Part shown: positions 62,228 through 64,000 of the stretch, piece after piece
How the letters are laid out: each line of letters begins with the position of its first letter
Position numbering within the stretch: the stretch's first letter is position 1
Source of the DNA: Myxococcales bacterium
GTDB lineage: Bacteria; Myxococcota_A; Polyangia; Polyangiales; Polyangiaceae
Direction of reading: 5' to 3'
Assembly: GCA_016703425.1 (NCBI GenBank)
Contig: JADJCA010000007.1
Coordinates: forward strand, 644,940 to 708,939
DNA: 64,000 nucleotides
The notes under the pieces: generated by a model
Told to the model about the DNA's origin: nothing
What the model saw: only the letters and a program-made list of their open reading frames with translations
Database searches by the model: none
Translations under genes and position numbers: made by a program

Positions 62228-63235
62228 CTACTTCTCGACGGCCGTGTCTTCGCGGTTGCCCCACTCCTGGAAGGAGCCGTCGTAGAGCGAGACGTTGGTG
62301 TACCCGAGCTCACGAAGGACCAGCATGCTGTGCGAGGCGCGAGTGCCGGTCTGACAATAGAGGACGACCTTCTTGTCGGGCGTCACGCCTTTGCTCGTGA
62401 GCAGGGTACGTGCTTGCGCGGCGTTGACGGTCGTCTTGTCCTTGCCGAGGAGCTCCTCGTAGTTGACGTTGACGGCGCCCGGGATGTGACCCGCCTTCTT
62501 GTTGTCGCGCGGATCGGTGCCGGTAAACTCGCCGGCGCTTCGCGTGTCGAGAAGCACGGCGTCTTTCGCCGCTACGTGCTTCTTCACGTGGTCGAGCCCC
62601 ACGATGAGGTTCGCAGGCGCCGATTTGTACGTGGCGGCGGCGAGCTTCTTTGCGTCTGTCGAGAGGGGCTGGCCCGCGGCCTTCCATTGGTCGAGGCCGA
62701 CGCCGTCCAAGAACATCACGTCTTTGTGCCCGAGGGCCAAGAGCACCACCGCGGGAACCGAGCCGTCGGCCTTGCCGCTGTGGTTGCCATAGACGACCAC
62801 CTTCGAGTCGTTCGCGATGCCCGCACCACCAAGGAGCGCGTCGTATTTCGCCGTGTCGATGGAACCGTCGGCCTTCGTGAACAGATCGTGGCTCGGCTTG
62901 CCGCCCTTCGCCGAGGGCGTTCGCCAAAGCTCGCCGTGCAAGTTGATGGCGCCGGGGATGTGCCCCTTGGCGTAGTCCTCAGGACTGCGCACATCGACAA
63001 CGACCGTCTTCGCGTCGCCCATCATGGCCTTCACGCGGTCCGCGGTGACAATGACCGTGTACGGGCGCTCGGCAGAAGGCGTCGCCGCCGCGGGCGTTGC
63101 CGCCGGGGTCGCGCCGTGAGCCGGAGCCCCAGCCGCGGCCGGCGACGACGGCGTCGCGGGTTCTGCCGGAGCGCCACCGCATGCGCCGACGAGGACGAAG
63201 AGGGCTGCCAAACCAAGAGAGGGTGCCTTGCTCAT
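62228..63235 (-). CDS. Two-domain thiosulfate sulfurtransferase-like lipoprotein
   Basis: The 335-residue product has a lipoprotein signal with Cys19 (LVGACGG), an Ala/Pro/Thr spacer and two rhodanese domains. The first (about residues 60-190) has VVVDVRSPEDYAKGHIPGAIN but no active Cys (VVYGNHSGKADG), as is normal for the inactive half of tandem enzymes. The second (about 205-330) has LLDTRSAGEFTGT and the intact active loop LYCQTGTRAS. It moves sulfane sulfur outside the cytoplasm. It lies 123 bases upstream of the YeeE/YedE pair on the same strand, so it may belong to the same sulfur system. An upstream open extension has no signal and is rejected. Confidence 0.87.
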   Translation of the reverse strand: MSKAPSLGLAALFVLVGACGGAPAEPATPSSPAAAGAPAHGATPAATPAAATPSAERPYTVIVTADRVKAMMGDAKTVVVDVRSPEDYAKGHIPGAINLHGELWRTPSAKGGKPSHDLFTKADGSIDTAKYDALLGGAGIANDSKVVVYGNHSGKADGSVPAVVLLALGHKDVMFLDGVGLDQWKAAGQPLSTDAKKLAAATYKSAPANLIVGLDHVKKHVAAKDAVLLDTRSAGEFTGTDPRDNKKAGHIPGAVNVNYEELLGKDKTTVNAAQARTLLTSKGVTPDKKVVLYCQTGTRASHSMLVLRELGYTNVSLYDGSFQEWGNREDTAVEK

Positions 63236-63398
63236 GGGGCGCGAGCCTACCGCGCGCCGCGCGGCCGTGGGTTCGATTCGACAGCGCGGACTTCGGAAGG
63301 TGGGGGCGAGTGGTCTTGACGGTTGCCATGCGGACACCGAAGCTCTGGCGGTGCGCTCCACCCTGCGGACGTTGCGCCTGCCGACGTGGTCAGGAGGC

Positions 63399-64000
63399 AT
63401 GTTGTCGAGCCTCTCGTTGAGCAACGGGCCCGGCGTCTCGCTGAGCGTGTGGCTCGCGTTGGTCTCGCCGAGCCTGCTCGCCGGATGCGGCGAGCGAAAG
63501 CCGCCACAAGTGGCGAGCGCGCCTAGGCCTCCCACGTGGAGTTATGAGATCAGACTGGCGAAGCACGGCATCCTCGAGGCGGAGGCCCACTTCTCGGAAG
63601 GGGCCATCGACGACGGGACCGAGCTCTCCGTGACGGAGGGCGCCGAGCCCTTCGTGTCCGACGTGCGAGCTTCGACGGGGAGCGTCGAGCTCCGCGGCAC
63701 GTCCTGGTTCGTTCGAGGCTGCGCGACGGGATGCACGCTTCGCTACACGTTCGCGCTGCGCGAAGCGGCGCGAACGCTACGAGACGACGAGGTCGCAAAC
63801 CGCGCCGGTGCAGCGCTCCAGGCGCCGCCCGGGACTTGGCTCCTCCGGCCGCTCGCGGCTCGCTCCGGCGATCGGTTTCGCGTCGCGGTATCGGTGCCGC
63901 GAGATCAGGCGTTCGTTACGGGTCTCACGGCGGACCGCGACGCCGACGCCAAAGGCGCCCCCCGACTCTTCTCGGGTGCAGCCATTAGCCTTGGGCGCGG
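63399..64000 (+). CDS. Lipoprotein of unknown function (3' end cut by window edge)
   Basis: The frame from the ATG at 63399 stays open to the window end (200 codons). It starts with a signal sequence and the lipobox LLAGC (about Cys30), followed by RKPPQVASAPRPPTWSYEI. The visible part is beta-rich (GILEAEAHFSEGAID, AEPFVSDVRASTGSVELRG). It contains one close Cys pair (RGCATGCTLRYTF). The N-terminal layout is reminiscent of the beta domain of M61-type peptidases, but the catalytic part would be outside the window, so this is a guess. An AGGAGG motif lies one base before the ATG, too near for ideal spacing. A GTG 16 codons upstream would add a basic n-region. Confidence 0.6.
   Translation, partial: MLSSLSLSNGPGVSLSVWLALVSPSLLAGCGERKPPQVASAPRPPTWSYEIRLAKHGILEAEAHFSEGAIDDGTELSVTEGAEPFVSDVRASTGSVELRGTSWFVRGCATGCTLRYTFALREAARTLRDDEVANRAGAALQAPPGTWLLRPLAARSGDRFRVAVSVPRDQAFVTGLTADRDADAKGAPRLFSGAAISLGR

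Noticed and set aside
63256..63285. TTCGATTCGA-like stretch as a tRNA T-arm
   Set aside because: No acceptor stem, anticodon arm or D arm could be folded around it.

Overview
The window is chromosomal DNA from a high-G+C, gene-dense bacterium, most likely a myxobacterium of the order Polyangiales (Labilithrix/Sorangium-like). The order is inferred from gene content: OmpA proteins with thrombospondin type 3 calcium repeats, a GltJ/AgmX-like gliding protein, three eukaryote-type Ser/Thr kinases, FHA proteins, a C-terminus resembling MYXO-CTERM, many Cys-anchored lipoproteins followed by Asp/Ala/Pro-rich spacers, and small zinc-ribbon proteins. No rRNA, tRNA, CRISPR array, prophage, transposase or insertion sequence was seen.

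Layout. 1-3.1 kb: a leftward chemosensory operon (cheY-like, cheA, cheW cut by the edge). 3.2-16.9 kb: a MoaB/CinA-type protein, a double-FHA membrane protein, two OmpA/TSP3 outer-membrane proteins, a triple zinc-ribbon membrane protein, a GltJ-like protein, a CAP-domain protein and a lipoprotein. 17.1-20.5 kb: the conserved cluster rpmH-rnpA-yidD-yidC-jag behind a good sigma-70-type promoter. 20.5-29.9 kb: two small secreted or membrane proteins, a two-gene NAD-linked formate dehydrogenase, a SulP-STAS-cNMP transporter and an FG-GAP lipoprotein. 29.9-34.5 kb: a tightly packed leftward unit lpxK / FHA-GGDEF / class III aminotransferase / LuxE-like enzyme. 34.5-47.4 kb: methyltransferase, YeiH-family transporter, an outer-membrane protein, a BNR-repeat protein, a dihydrolipoamide acyltransferase, rsmB, an IPT/TIG lipoprotein, an RseP-type protease, a conserved myxobacterial protein and a periplasmic-binding lipoprotein. 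47.4-53.6 kb: a sigma-70-like factor, a TPR protein and three Ser/Thr kinases, one carrying an anti-sigma-type zinc finger. 53.7-64 kb: NamZ-type muramidase, an NtrC-family activator, a class V aminotransferase, a bipolar basic/acidic protein, an RsiV-like lipoprotein, a sulfur-handling set (two half-size YeeE/YedE proteins, a Cys-less rhodanese, a two-domain sulfurtransferase) and a truncated lipoprotein at the edge.

Four conserved genes (cheY-like, gltJ-like, yidC, class V aminotransferase) are each broken by a one-base frameshift in a short homopolymer run. yidC is normally essential and intact reading resumes in every case, so sequence error is the first explanation, and these are annotated as single genes.

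The most unusual features are the kinase with an N-terminal anti-sigma-type zinc finger beside a sigma factor, the lpxK/diguanylate cyclase/aminotransferase/LuxE unit, and a 6-bp microsatellite inside lpxK coding for a His/Arg-Asp run. All functional assignments come from reading motifs in translated sequence; no database search was possible.
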